64,000 nucleotides of DNA from Paratinospora sagittata (lineage: Eukaryota > Streptophyta > Magnoliopsida > Ranunculales > Menispermaceae): NCBI GenBank assembly GCA_035771175.1, contig CM069597.1:12311001-12375000 (forward strand), in the 5' to 3' direction. A program made the position numbers and the translations under genes. This document shows positions 12,354 through 23,372 of this stretch, piece after piece. The notes beneath the pieces were generated by a model. It saw only the letters and a list, made by a program, of their open reading frames with translations. It did no database searches and was not told the origin of the DNA. The stretch's first letter is position 1; every line of letters begins with the position of its first letter.

Positions 12354-12421
12354 TAGTTAAGATTTATGAAAACTATATATATAGCTAAGATTTTTAATAT
12401 ATATATATATATATATATAAC
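12275..12421 (+). repeat. AT-dinucleotide tracts in the element 2 leader
   Basis: Several (TA)n runs are separated by repeats of CTATATAG/ATAGTTAAG-like units. They expanded between the primer site and the first ORF, and I see no coding content. Confidence 0.9.
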
Positions 12422-12774
12422 CTGTTGTTAATGAAAAATTTGGATTCAATGATGGCATAAACATCAAAAAGAAAAATAAAAAATATTATCCAATGGACAA
12501 GGCATAAATCTTAAAAATGTTAGGAATATATTGTGTGTACTTCACAAGTTTTATCTTCCTTTCAGCAAGATAATGGCCAATGAACGACTTCCAGTAGTCG
12601 AGGACCAACTCCCACAAGACTTACGAAACTTTACAATCGGGTGGTTGTGTTAGTGAGGAGTATCGACATGAAGGAACTCTGCCTCCATCCTACACTTCAC
12701 GACAAACTCGCAAAGCTGGGGTGGTTGAATATAACAAAAGTTGAGGGTTTCGTCTCCCTCAACTTGGTGAAGTC

Positions 12775-15365
12775 TGTTAACCTATGAGGTTCATCATTTA
12801 GTTCGTCCCTAAATATATTGTGATAAAGTATATTTTGATGATCACAAACAAAGTACTTTTCGGTGCTAAGGTGCGTGTATCAAGATTTCATTAAAGCACC
12901 GAAGGAAAGCAAAATGTTAAGGAATGACTCGATCAAGGAACTCAAAGATCACATCCAATAGTCAAGTTCGTTTCAATTAAAAGGACTTCAACGATCACAA
13001 CATGATTTCAAGATCACTTTACTCGAACGATTCGATCAAGCTTCAAGTCTACATCTCTCGATCAACGTTCAAGTTATTCAACTCAGCACAAAACTCTTAT
13101 TGAAGATCTCATAATGAAAAGTTGGATTTAACGGTTATGAGAAAAGAGAAATACAGAAAGTATTTAAGGTACATCTTTCTCTAATCGTTATTGCTCAAAA
13201 TTTTTTTCAAAACCATGCATAAATCATCTACATATGTTTTTCAAATCTGCATGTTTTGATTTCATGTTTTTACGGTATTTCAAATGATCTAATATTATAT
13301 ATTTAATTTGAAATCTACCGAGTTTTTATTCGCATTTATCGTATATTTTATAGCGAGTCAAAACTACTTTTAAAGAGTCTTTCAGGACGCTAATGAAATA
13401 GCAACACTCTCCTAAACTTGATAAGTCAGGACGCTGATAATTCATTAGGACGCTGATAATGTTCAAGGTTGAATTTAATTGATTTATCAGGACGCTTACT
13501 TGTATAGTAGCAACTTCCTTTATTAGTCAACCTCTGAAGTTGTCAGAAAGCTGACTCAGCATCAGCTCACTGAAAGATGTCTTAAGTTCTTCAAAGAATG
13601 TATCTTTGAGGACGTTGATAGTTATAAGTTGAACAATCTATCAGGACGTTATCTGGATAGAAGCGCCCTCACCTTTAGGAATCAACTTAGAAATTTTAAG
13701 GATGATGATTTTCCTTCAGTGTGCTTGTGTCGTTGTTTAAAATATTTTTAACTGCTCATGTTTTGTTTTTATGGTTTACAAAGACACAAATAGTTTTCAA
13801 AGTAGATATTAAATATAAGTATGAAAACTTCTGGTTCAATGATTAATAGTTAACACAATTACTGATATAGTTTAATACAATACTTAAGATATGAAATCAA
13901 GTACAACTGTATATCTTGAACTATTTCTCAAATTCTATCTCCCGCAAGAATGATACCAAATATGAATCAGTGCTGAGAATTTGAGTTGATAGCAATAAAG
14001 ATAGATTTTTAAAGATAAAGTATAATTGAAGCTTAATGTGAAAATCTATTGTAATCGTAAAGGAATCAGTGAAAAATACTTTGAAAGATTAAAAAATGAA
14101 ATTTATTTTGACACAGACTAACTTTCAAAAAGTATTGGCACAATACAAAATGATTGGCGAGTTGTTTGATCCTAAATGCTGGTATTTATAGAGTTAGTGG
14201 GAAATAGCCATTAGACATTTGAAGTTCAAAGAATATGAACGTTTACACATAACGGCTAGAATGTTATATGAAAATGGTAACTGCAATTTTCACTAACATT
14301 TTGGTTCTTTTCAGATTTCATGAAAAATGAAAGTTTTAGAAAAATTTATTTCATGTATCAGAGACGATCTCTGATAGGCCTGAAAAGGACTCTGTGCAAA
14401 GGTCTGTTCTGAAAAAGTAAACTTACGTAGTGTACTTATTCGAACAATGACGGTTATTGAATTAGCTTCCTGATTCCATAATCAGCGTCCTGACGCATAA
14501 TGTCAACTTTGTCATTTTGCTCCTTGAGGGCGCTTATTACTTATAAGCGTCCTGCAAAACACTTAAGTGAGGGTGCTACTTACTCGTAAGCGTCCTAACT
14601 TACTTTGACACTTTAGCAACTTAACCTTGAGGGAGCTAATGCACAGTTCGAGTCCTGCTACGTTTTAAAATAGTTAAGTACATAAGGGTGCTACTATCCG
14701 AGTAAGCGTCCTCCCAGACCTCATCCCGTAAAAGTATAGGTGTGTCAACCTGAAAAATGATAGGTTATCTCTTAACCTGTAGAAGAGAAAAAGGTTCATC
14801 CTCACCTCCAAGTAGGAAACCGGTTCATCCTCATCCCGTAAAAGGATAGGTGCGTCCTTACCCTATAAAAGGATAGGTTATCTCTTAACCTGTAAAAGAG
14901 AAATGGTTGTTCCTTTTCCGGTAAAAGGTTTAAGGTTCTTCCTTATCCCGTAAAAGGAAAACGATTCTTCCTTATCCCGTAAAAGGAAAACGGTTCTTCC
15001 TTATCCCGTAAAAGGAACACGGGTTTCTCCTCATCCCAGAAAAAGGAAATTCGGTTCATCCTTAGCCCGTGAAAGGATAGGTTTGCCTTTAACCTGTAAA
15101 AGGGCAATTGTAACTATTTGCTTCTCACCCGTAAGAGAATCAGTTAGTGGAAAAGGGCAATTGAGAAAATCCTAATCGAGAGATTAGGTAGTAGGCGGAG
15201 GCTTGGCCAAACCACTATAAATCTGTGTGTCACGCGTTTGCAATTTAGTCTGTGTTCTATTTTGCATCCAATTCCAATATACTCATGTACATCACTAAGT
15301 TATTAGAAGTTAATTTTAAAATTGACCATGGCACCCAATTCGCCCCCCTCTTGGGTGGACCAACA
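12775..15365 (+). mobile_element. Copia-like (SIRE/Maximus-like) solo LTR, copy 1, with internal inversion
   Basis: It starts TGTTAACC and ends GTGGACCAACA, with near-matching duplications AAGTC (12770-12774) and AAATC (15366-15370). It matches the LTRs at 25325-28326 and 37856-43368 over most of their length. The segment from about 13775 to 14722 is reverse-complemented relative to those two, so the TATA-like box points the wrong way (TATTTATAG at 14187). The 3' part has a tandem array of short hairpins (14768-15139) and the stem CCTAATC/GATTAGG at 15171-15188. No coding region. The insertion interrupts the extra ORF of element 2. Confidence 0.85.
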
Positions 15366-15544
15366 AAATCATTTTACGAATCCTTAAATATCGTGAGACT
15401 TCTGGAAGAGGGGATCAGCCCTGTCTTGGAGACAATGATCAAGGGAGCAAAAATTTCTATCAGCGTCAAAACTATCTCACGACTAATGAAAATCCCAATT
15501 GAAAACAAGATCATTGATCCACAACCTAACCCAACCCTCGTAGG

Positions 15545-16174
15545 TAGGGGTGTTCATGAGTTGGGTTGGGTCGGGTTGGGGCCAAAACCTAACCCAACCC
15601 AAATAATTCGGGTTGGTAAATTTAAAACCCAACCCAACCCAAACAATTCGGATTCGGTTTCGGTTGGGTCGATTTGATCGGGTTGAACTTAAGCCTCATA
15701 TTTGACATTTAATTTATTGATATAAAAACTTTAATTATTCATTTATCGTTTAGATTTGCTAGTAATTTTTTTCCACTATTATTTTGCAATGAATAGTTTG
15801 TTAATATTACATATTAGTAGACTAGATAGTAATAATAATTTGCAAAATAGTAGCACATAAATTGAGATTGTATATATTCATAGTATAATAACCCTGTGAT
15901 ATGTAGATATATATATATATATTATGGTATAAACTACATTAGATAGTATTAGATAAGAATCATAAGATACATATAAATCTTAAAAAAATAACGCCTGGGA
16001 GGATATTTTAGGGTTTCAACACTTACTTCGGTTCGGGTCGGTTTAATCGGGTTTTTAGGGGCTCAACCCATGACCCAACCCAAACAACCTATTTAACCCA
16101 ACTCAAACCAACCCAAAAGGTTCGGTTTGGTTCGGTCGGTTAGATCGGATTAGTCGGGTTGATGAACACCCCTA
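15545..16174 (+). mobile_element. hAT-type MITE (630 bp)
   Basis: Thirteen-base terminal inverted repeats TAGGGGTGTTCAT...ATGAACACCCCTA are flanked by a perfect 8-bp duplication CTCGTAGG (15537-15544, 16175-16182), the hAT signature. The interior is AT-rich with subterminal clusters of AACCCAACCC and its complement. No transposase is encoded, so the element depended on an autonomous hAT. Strand is arbitrary. It sits within the extra ORF of element 2. Confidence 0.93.
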
Positions 16175-17317
16175 CTCGTAGGCCTTGGGAAGGTTATAGC
16201 AGATGACATCTTGCCGGAAGTGGTGACTACAGGTTTTATGTCAAGGGCTCAACTCCTTATCCTATACTGCTTAAAGGAGGGAATTTCAGTCTCCCTACCT
16301 CACCTCATCATCCAGCAAATGGCAAGAGTTATCCAAAACCCTACGAAGAAGGAATACCTTGGCTATGGAGTCTTGATCATGAGGATACTGCACGACGCAA
16401 ACGTCGATACCTTTGATGAATCTTCAAAGCAGATTACTAAAGCTGTTACAATATCCTCCATTTCCAAAACTTTCGTCTCAAAAGGAGGGGTGACTGACAA
16501 GGAAATATTTGGCACGACTTCAGGGGAGACTAGCAAACGTACTAGTGATAACACTGAAGGTTATTGACGAAAAAGTCGGCGCAAAACTCATGTCAGAGAA
16601 ACTCTGAATAATAAGGCAGGTCAAAGCACCGAAATGGACCCAAACCCAGCTAATGATCAACACAATTAACATTTCACCGTAGAAGAACTCTTTGGGAACC
16701 TGGCGGGAAACCTTGATCAACCCCAACCAAAGCAAGGTGGACAGGGAGTTCCGGCAAATCCACCTTCGTGGAACCTCCCAACACATGAAAATACGACGTC
16801 TCAAGGATTTCCAACTCCTGAGGTATCTTACCAACCGAATCCACAATTTTCTGTAAACCAACAGCAACAAAATTGTGCGGCACCAAATTTTGGAAGATAG
16901 GATATCCCGATAAGTCCATTGTTTCAAACCTTCTCGACTCAAGCATATCCAAACGTCCAAAAGGTCCCAGTTAGGGAATCCCCATACAATCAAAACAACT
17001 ACCCTCCACCTATTAGTCAACCATACAGCCAATACTTTCCACCAATGCCTACGGCCTACCCTCTACCTACGGGGCAGTCAACCTACCATCCATCGATAGG
17101 ACAACCAGCCAATCAACCACCATCTGGACAACTGGTTAATTCATTCGACCAGTTACAGTTTTTAGTATCCAGTATGGTCGAGATGCGTGAGACGCTCAAT
17201 GCTTTGATAACGATTGTGCAAAACATAGAAGAACAGCGAACAACTTCTCAACGTTCTTCTGGTAGTTGTTATGTAACTAGCAAGAGGTCTAGGAGGAGTA
17301 GTAGGCAGGAAAATTAG

Positions 17318-17999
17318 GAAAGATTTTGTATCACTAACTTTGGAATGGTATGAGACGCAACAAAATTGGAAGATACTAAATAAAACGTGGAAGTGAGAAA
17401 ACCCATGACCTTGTGTGAAAAAAACATCTGGGAAAAGCTGAATTACTAACATTATCACTAAGTTTACACGGTATGGGACGAGTAAACTTGGACGATACTA
17501 TTAGTGAACTCCTCTCTAGCCGATGTTTTATAGAGACCGTGTTCATACAACTTAACTTGGTTGAACCCTTTATTACCAAATTCATGTGGTATGGGACACA
17601 CGAACTTGGATAAAAGTCGAAAAAACTAAGCGAAAGAGTTTGAACTCATAAGAATGCGATAAAATGCTTGATTAGGATAATTACTGACGTTAATCGTAGA
17701 ATCTCAATGACTCGTATGGAATTTCAAAAACATATGTATGTTCACAGAACCGAAACCAAAACATTTGAAATATTTTCAAAATTTTACTTAGTATATGGAC
17801 ACTCTAACCTTGTTTTATACCATGGCCAAACATACAAGGCATATAAGATTTTTTGATTCCTCATTAAAAACCTTACACCATACCTAAAAAAAATAGGTGG
17901 TTTTATATTGTAGAACTCTCGAATTTATTGTTGAGAATATCATATCACTATACTTGGCTACGGTTCCTAAAGCTATGTTTTATTTTCTCCTTGCCAGTG
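17318..17999 (+). other. Element 2 spacer between extra ORF and gag
   Basis: No coding frame survives. A motif like GGTATGGGAC...AACTTGGA.GATACT recurs at 17347, 17470 and 17588, preceded each time by an A-C-T/C-A-A...TT stretch. Spacings are 123 and 118 bases. The rest looks unstructured. Confidence 0.6.
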
Positions 18000-19350
18000 A
18001 GAAAATACAAACCAGAAAGAGAGGAAGGTCGCGCACAGTCTGCCCAGCAGAGGAGGCACCTCCTGAGATACAAAATTAGGAACCGTCGCTTCCGAGGACA
18101 TAGCAGGCCACAAACGACACTACCACTACTTCTGGGCAGGTAGTGCCACTTCAACCCACACTCTTTGTCATGTCTCTGGGCACGGAACACTTTTTCACCG
18201 AATTCATCTAGGCGATGAAGGTCACAGTTCAGACGGTCGTCCGTGAGACCGCAGCCAACCAGGTGGTCATTGTACAAACACCTGTTAAATCTGGGTCGAA
18301 GACTCAAACCGACCAAATCACGAAGTATAAGAGGCTACAACCCCTTACCTTTGCTGGCACCATTCATGTGAATAAAGCGCAAAAATGACTTGATGAGTCG
18401 AAGAAGGCTCTCGAGGCTATGGGAGTCGATGAGACTCGAAATATTCCACTAGCTTCCTACCAACTTGTCGGTGGAGCTAACACCTGGTGGATAACAGTAA
18501 ACAAAGACCCAAAGGTCAACGTAACGGACATGAGTTGGCTAGAGTTCGAGTCATTATTCATCAATGAATACTTCCCTAGCGCAGTGAGGAGGCAGAGACG
18601 CCAAGAGTTTACCTGACTCTACCAGGGCAGCATGATTGTCCGTGAGTACGCTATCAGGTTCAAAGAATTATCAGTCTTCTTTCTCTCCACCATCTCAAAG
18701 GAGCGAGATAATGCCAAGAAATTCTATAATGGCCTATGTCCAGATATCATACAGGCCCTGTCGATATTGGATCTCAAGAATTACAGGGAGCTTTTCAACA
18801 TGGCCATGAACTTTGAGCAGGAGAAAACTAAGTAGGAACCGAGGAAGAATAAGGAAACATGGCCTACAACGTTTTCCCAACAGGGCACTCAGCAAGGCAA
18901 CAAAAAGAAACCTTACTTTAATCAAAACCCATCCCTCCCCGCCCCTGTACAAAAACATGAGGACACAACATCTTCAATTGAGACTTCTAACCCTGGCAAT
19001 CAGGGTTTTCACAATCATAACCGAGGAGGCCGCAATGGAAGGGGTGGCTGCCAAAATGGCAATAGCAGAGGTGGTGACCAGCAACATCACAATCAGCATA
19101 GCCAACAGAACAACCAACAGGCACCTCAGTAGCAGAGGCTAACTTGTTTCAATTGTGGCCAGCAGGGCCATGTAAGAAATGTCTGTCCCTACCCTCAACA
19201 ACCGCGGCAGCTTGTTCCCACAGTTCCAGTCCAACAAGTCCCGCCTGCTGTTAATGCCCAGCTAAGCAGAATCAGGGACAAAGACAACAAGACAGAGCGT
19301 TTGTCGTCGCACAACAAGCCCTCCCGGATAACAATGTAGTCGAAGGTACA
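18000..19350 (+). pseudogene. gag: Element 2 gag
   Basis: An Arg-rich start near 18020 is followed by a retrotransposon gag core (TWW at about 18481, then FINEYFPSAVRRQRRQEF and a FKELSVF run). Gln/Asn/Gly-rich sequence leads to a CX2CX4HX4C knuckle, CFNCGQQGHVRNVC, at 19145-19186. Gag would form the particle shell and bind the RNA. At least five in-frame stops (for example near 18078, 18210, 18386, 18614 and 18833) make it nonfunctional. Confidence 0.8.
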
Positions 19351-19356
19351 TTTTCC

Positions 19357-22300
19357 TTGTTCAATACAATGGTGCATGTCTTGTTTGATTCAGGTGCTAC
19401 GCACTCCTTTATATCTTCTGCATTGGTAACACATTTAGGGTTGCAACCTGAACCCACAAACATCACAATCTATGTCTCAACACCATTAGGATCTGGTACT
19501 GACGTGAAATTCAAGTGTTCTCAATGTGAACTTCGAATGTCAAAACAGATAATTTATGCAAACCTTTTTGTGATGGATATTGAAGACTTTGACCTCATCC
19601 TCGGCATGGATTGGCTCGCACCATTGAATGCAAAGATCGATTGTTTGAAGAGGCAAGTTCAGTTAACCTTGCCTACTGGGGAGTTTGTCAAAATTCAGGG
19701 AACACAGAAATGGATACACAACTCGACTGTTGCACTCCTCAACGCATAGCTCCGAGCGTTATCCCTTGGTGATGACAATGAATCATCATCACTGTACCCT
19801 CTCGAAGTTCATGATATCCCGATTATATCTGAATTCCCAACGATTTTTCTAAATGACCTTCCTGGTCTACCTCCAGTTTCGGGAATTCAATTTTGAGATC
19901 AAACTCATACCAGGGACGGGACCCATCTCAATTCCACCATAAAGAACATCCAATGTCGAGCTGGTTGAGTTGGACAAACAACTGAAGGAATTGGAAAGTA
20001 ATGGTTTTATCAAAAAAAGTTCATCACCCTGGGGTGCTCCAATTCTGTTTGTTCGCAAAAAGGATGGTTCATTACGACTTTGCATCGACTATCGCAAGTT
20101 GAATAACACCACCATCAAAAACAAATACCCATTACCCAAGATCGATAACTTGTTCGACCAACTTAGAGATGTCAAATACTTCTCTAAGATTGATTTACGA
20201 TCCGGCTATCATCAACTCCAGATTAGAAAGTCGAACATAAATAAAACGGCTTTCAGAACTCGGTACAGGCATTACGAGTTCTTGGTCATATCATTCGGTC
20301 TAACAAATGCTCCTACAGCGTTCATGGATTTGATGAACCGCATCTTCAACCTACATTTAGACCGACTCGTGGTCATTATAGATGATATCTTGATTTATTC
20401 TTCGACTGAAGAAGACCATAAGATACATCTGAGGATTTTCCTTCAGACCTTAAGAAGCCATCAGTTGTATGCAAAGTCGAGTAAGTGCGAATTTTGGGCG
20501 AAGAGAGTTCAATTCTTAGGTCATGTGGTTTCAGGCAATGGCATTGAGGTGGATCCTTCAAAGGTTGAAGTGGTTTTAAACTGGAAGCAGCCTACCACAG
20601 TTACTCAAATCCGGAGTGTTCTTTGTTTGGCTGGCTACTATAGACACTTCATCAAGTACTTCTCAAAGATTGCTGAACCTATGACCAAGATCACTCGGAA
20701 AGACATACGATTCATCTGGAATCCCGCCTGTGAATCGTCATTTCAAGAATTAAAGAAGTGTCTCACGACAGCACCAGTATTAATCACTCCAAAAAATGGA
20801 GTTGGATTTTCACTATACGCTGACGCCTCTCTCCAAGGCTTAGGTGCAGTACTAATGCAAGAAGGCCAGGTTGTTACATATGCTTCTAGGCAACTAAAAA
20901 TTCATGAGGGTAATTACCCAATGCATGACCTGGAACTTGCAGCTATCGTATTTGCACTGAAGTTATGGCGTCACTACCTATACGGTGAACGTTTCAAGGT
21001 CTTCTCGGATCACAAGAGTCTTAAGTACATTTACACTCATAGAGAGACCTATACCTCCACCAAAGACAATGGTTGGAATTTTTGAAAGATTATGACTTTC
21101 AGATCCAATACCATCCGGGAAAGGCCAACGTTGTGGCTGACGCCCTGAGTAGAAAATCCTTTGTTGCTGCTTGAACTCTTAACTTTGAAATGGGGAAGTT
21201 GGCTGCGGAGATGGAGAATCTTAACTTACAGCTCATCGAGGAGGAAGAAAGATCACGACTCTCTCAATTATCGGCCAACTCTAAGCTTGTTCGAAAGATT
21301 TCAGCAGCTCAAGCCAATGGCCCCATGTTAATGGAGAAAATAGGACTTCTACTCAGCGGACAGGACCTTCCTCACTGGATGGTCTCCGATGATGGGGCCG
21401 TTTTTTACAAAAAATGTCTCTGCCTACCGAACGATCTTGAAATTCGGAAAGAAGTGCTCACCGAAATGCACTATTCGAGGTTCGCTATGCATCCTAAGGG
21501 AGACAAAATGTATAAGGATGTAAAGCGACAATTCTGGTTTTATGGTATGAAGAAGGTTATAGCAGACTTCGTTGCTCAATGTCTCGTTTGCCAACAAGTT
21601 AAAGCAGAACGCAGACTTTCTTCTGGACTTCTCCAGTCTTTACCTATTAGAGAATGAAAATGGGAGAACATTGCAATGGATTTTGTTACAGCCTTGCCTC
21701 GAAATAATAAAGGGCAAGATGCAATCTGGGTTATCATTGATAGACTTAAAAAGTCTGCACATTTTTTACCAATAAAGTTCACTGATAACCCCGGCAAGCT
21801 AGCCGAATTGCATGCAAGAGATATCGTACACCTTCATGGCATACCACTCACGATCGTCTCTGATTGAGACCCTCGATTTACATCGAAATTTTGGCAAAGC
21901 TTCAAGAGTAGAATGGGCTCCAAGATCACCATGAGCACAGTATTTCACCCTCAGACTAACGGGCAGTCAGAGCGTCTAATCCAAATCTTGGAAGATATGT
22001 TACGTCGTTGCATTTTGAACTTTCATGACGGATGGGCAAAGAACTTACATTTGGCTGAGTTTACATACAATAATAGCTACCAAACCAGTATCGGCATGGC
22101 TCCATACGAGGCTCTCGATGGTCGCCCTTGCAAATCTCCGGTATGCTAGTTATATATGGCAGATCGACCGCAATTGGGACAAGAACTAGCTCAAGAGACT
22201 TCTGAGAAGATCACACTAGTTAAGGAGCGACTTCATATAGCACAAATTCGACAGAAGAGCTATGCCAACAAGCGAAGACAGCTTCTAGAATTTGATAAGG

Positions 22301-22728
22301 GGGACTTTGTTTTTCTAAAAGTTCAGCCTACAAGATGTGTCAAACGCTTCGGGATCAAAGGAAAACTCTCTCCACGATATATTGGCCCATTTCAAATCGT
22401 CGAACGTATTGATAAACTAGCCTATCGACCATCCCTTCCCTCATCCATGTTCAAGGTTCATGACGTTTTCCATGTATCTATGCTTCGAAAGTGTCGTCCT
22501 GATCCTTTACATATCATCCCTCTGATCGAAGTACGTGTTGAAGAAGGAAACAAATATTAGGAGAGAGCGATACAAATTCTTGATAGGAAAACTCAGGAAC
22601 TGAGGCAACGTAGTATTCCACTTGTTAAGGTACTATGGGATCACCACGGAGTAGAGGAAGAAACTTGGGAGCTAGAAAAAATAATTAAACTGAAATACCC
22701 CGAATTGTTTTCTAGTAGTAGTTGATGA
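19357..22728 (+). pseudogene. pol: Element 2 pol (protease, RT, RNase H, integrase, chromodomain-like tail)
   Basis: Protease has an intact FDSGATHSFIS motif (about 19384) and ILGMDW. RT spans about 19970-20560, and its catalytic motif reads [11 protein letters not shown], one residue short of the usual FIDD form. RNase H has YADAS and YSDH-like motifs, then a frameshift near 21050. Integrase has its HHCC region (about 21460-21600), MDFVTALP, and SD followed by a stop instead of Arg (about 21865). It then has HPQTNGQSER, a GPF module and a tail similar to the first element's. Stops at about 21173, 21655, 21865, 22147 and 22558 plus shifts kill the gene. Confidence 0.88.
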
Positions 22729-22815
22729 TGTGATGCATTATACTTTTTGGACTAATCAATGAAATTGTGGAACTTCTTTTACAATATCGTAATATATTGT
22801 TTCATTTAATTAACC

Positions 22816-23337
22816 ATGCAGATGTTTGAAAACAACTTAGACAGGAGTAATGAGTCATACACTCCATGGCCTGCTTGGCAACCAGTGGAGACTCTTTCAA
22901 ACATTGAAGCAAACCACAACTTCTTTGCATCACCAACTCTCTCGCCTCAGCGGCAGCGATCCTTATCGCCAGAGCGTGTATGGCTTTATCGTAACAATAT
23001 TGCCCGAAACAAACTTATGCCCTCATCCTAGCAAGATCTACTACCAAAATTACCAGGCGGCCAAATTCGGGCAACTGCATGAAAAAGTAATCTGTCGCTC
23101 AACCTACCTCCCCTGAAATGCTGCAACTTGCAGTACCCTACGCCACCATCTGTGAGGCAAATGTCGGAACCTTCTGAGGACGAATCTGATTCCATTTGCT
23201 CGCCATTGTTTGATGATTTTGAGGATTCCACCGGCTATAGTATTATTCAGGGACCTTACCAGCATTACCCTGATCTTGTCAATGGTGACGAAGGCAGTGA
23301 ATCTCACGACGATAGCAATCATCACTACATGGACTGA
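22816..23337 (+). pseudogene. Extra ORF downstream of pol, unknown acidic protein
   Basis: A single frame runs from ATG 22816 (or 22822) to TGA at 23335 with only two internal stops (TAG 23029, TGA 23080). Without them it would be 173 residues. The N-terminal half is Asn/Ser/Pro-rich with an RSLSPERVW stretch. The C-terminal half is strongly acidic (PSEDESDSICSPLFDDFED) and ends in His/Asp-rich sequence. I recognise no family. CATGCAG at 22815-22821 resembles a splice acceptor, hinting at a spliced subgenomic message. It stops 21 bases before the purine tract. A chance frame is possible but unlikely at this length and bias. Confidence 0.5.
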
Positions 23338-23357
23338 ATTTTGAGGACAAAATTCGT

Positions 23358-23372
23358 TTAAGGGGGGTAGAG
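23358..23372 (+). other. Element 2 polypurine tract
   Basis: TTAAGGGGGGTAGAG directly precedes the 3' LTR start. Confidence 0.85.

Larger units (their letters stand above)
12573..17317 (+). pseudogene. Extra ORF upstream of gag: plant transposon protein-like domain with Pro/Gln-rich tail
   Basis: Ignoring two later insertions, a frame of about 500 codons runs from ATG 12573 to the stop at 17317. The N-terminal half reads LAKLGW, KSFYESLNI, GAKISISVKTISRLMKIP and LPHLIIQQMARVIQ. This pattern is typical of the 'putative plant transposon protein' domain (Pfam Transposase_32), often found near plant retroelements. The C-terminal part is rich in Pro, Gln, Asn and Tyr. The reading frame is continuous across the LTR and MITE insertion points once each insertion and one duplication copy are discounted. 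Damage: one frameshift near 12640 and stops TGA 16565, TAA 16667, TAG 16898. A pyrimidine tract ending TTTCAG (12565) just before the ATG resembles a 3' splice site. Function unknown. Confidence 0.7.

Noticed and set aside
12275..12421. (TA)n stretches as a replication origin or matrix attachment site
   Set aside because: Microsatellite expansion in a retroelement leader is sufficient. Nothing else supports an origin.
14734..15150. CRISPR-like spaced repeats
   Set aside because: The units are contiguous imperfect hairpins with no unique spacers, and the same array recurs in other LTR copies in a plant genome.
15252..15677. A 141-residue ORF as a separate gene
   Set aside because: It starts in the copia-like LTR, crosses the LTR edge, uses part of the extra ORF and ends in the MITE. 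It is a composite created by insertions.
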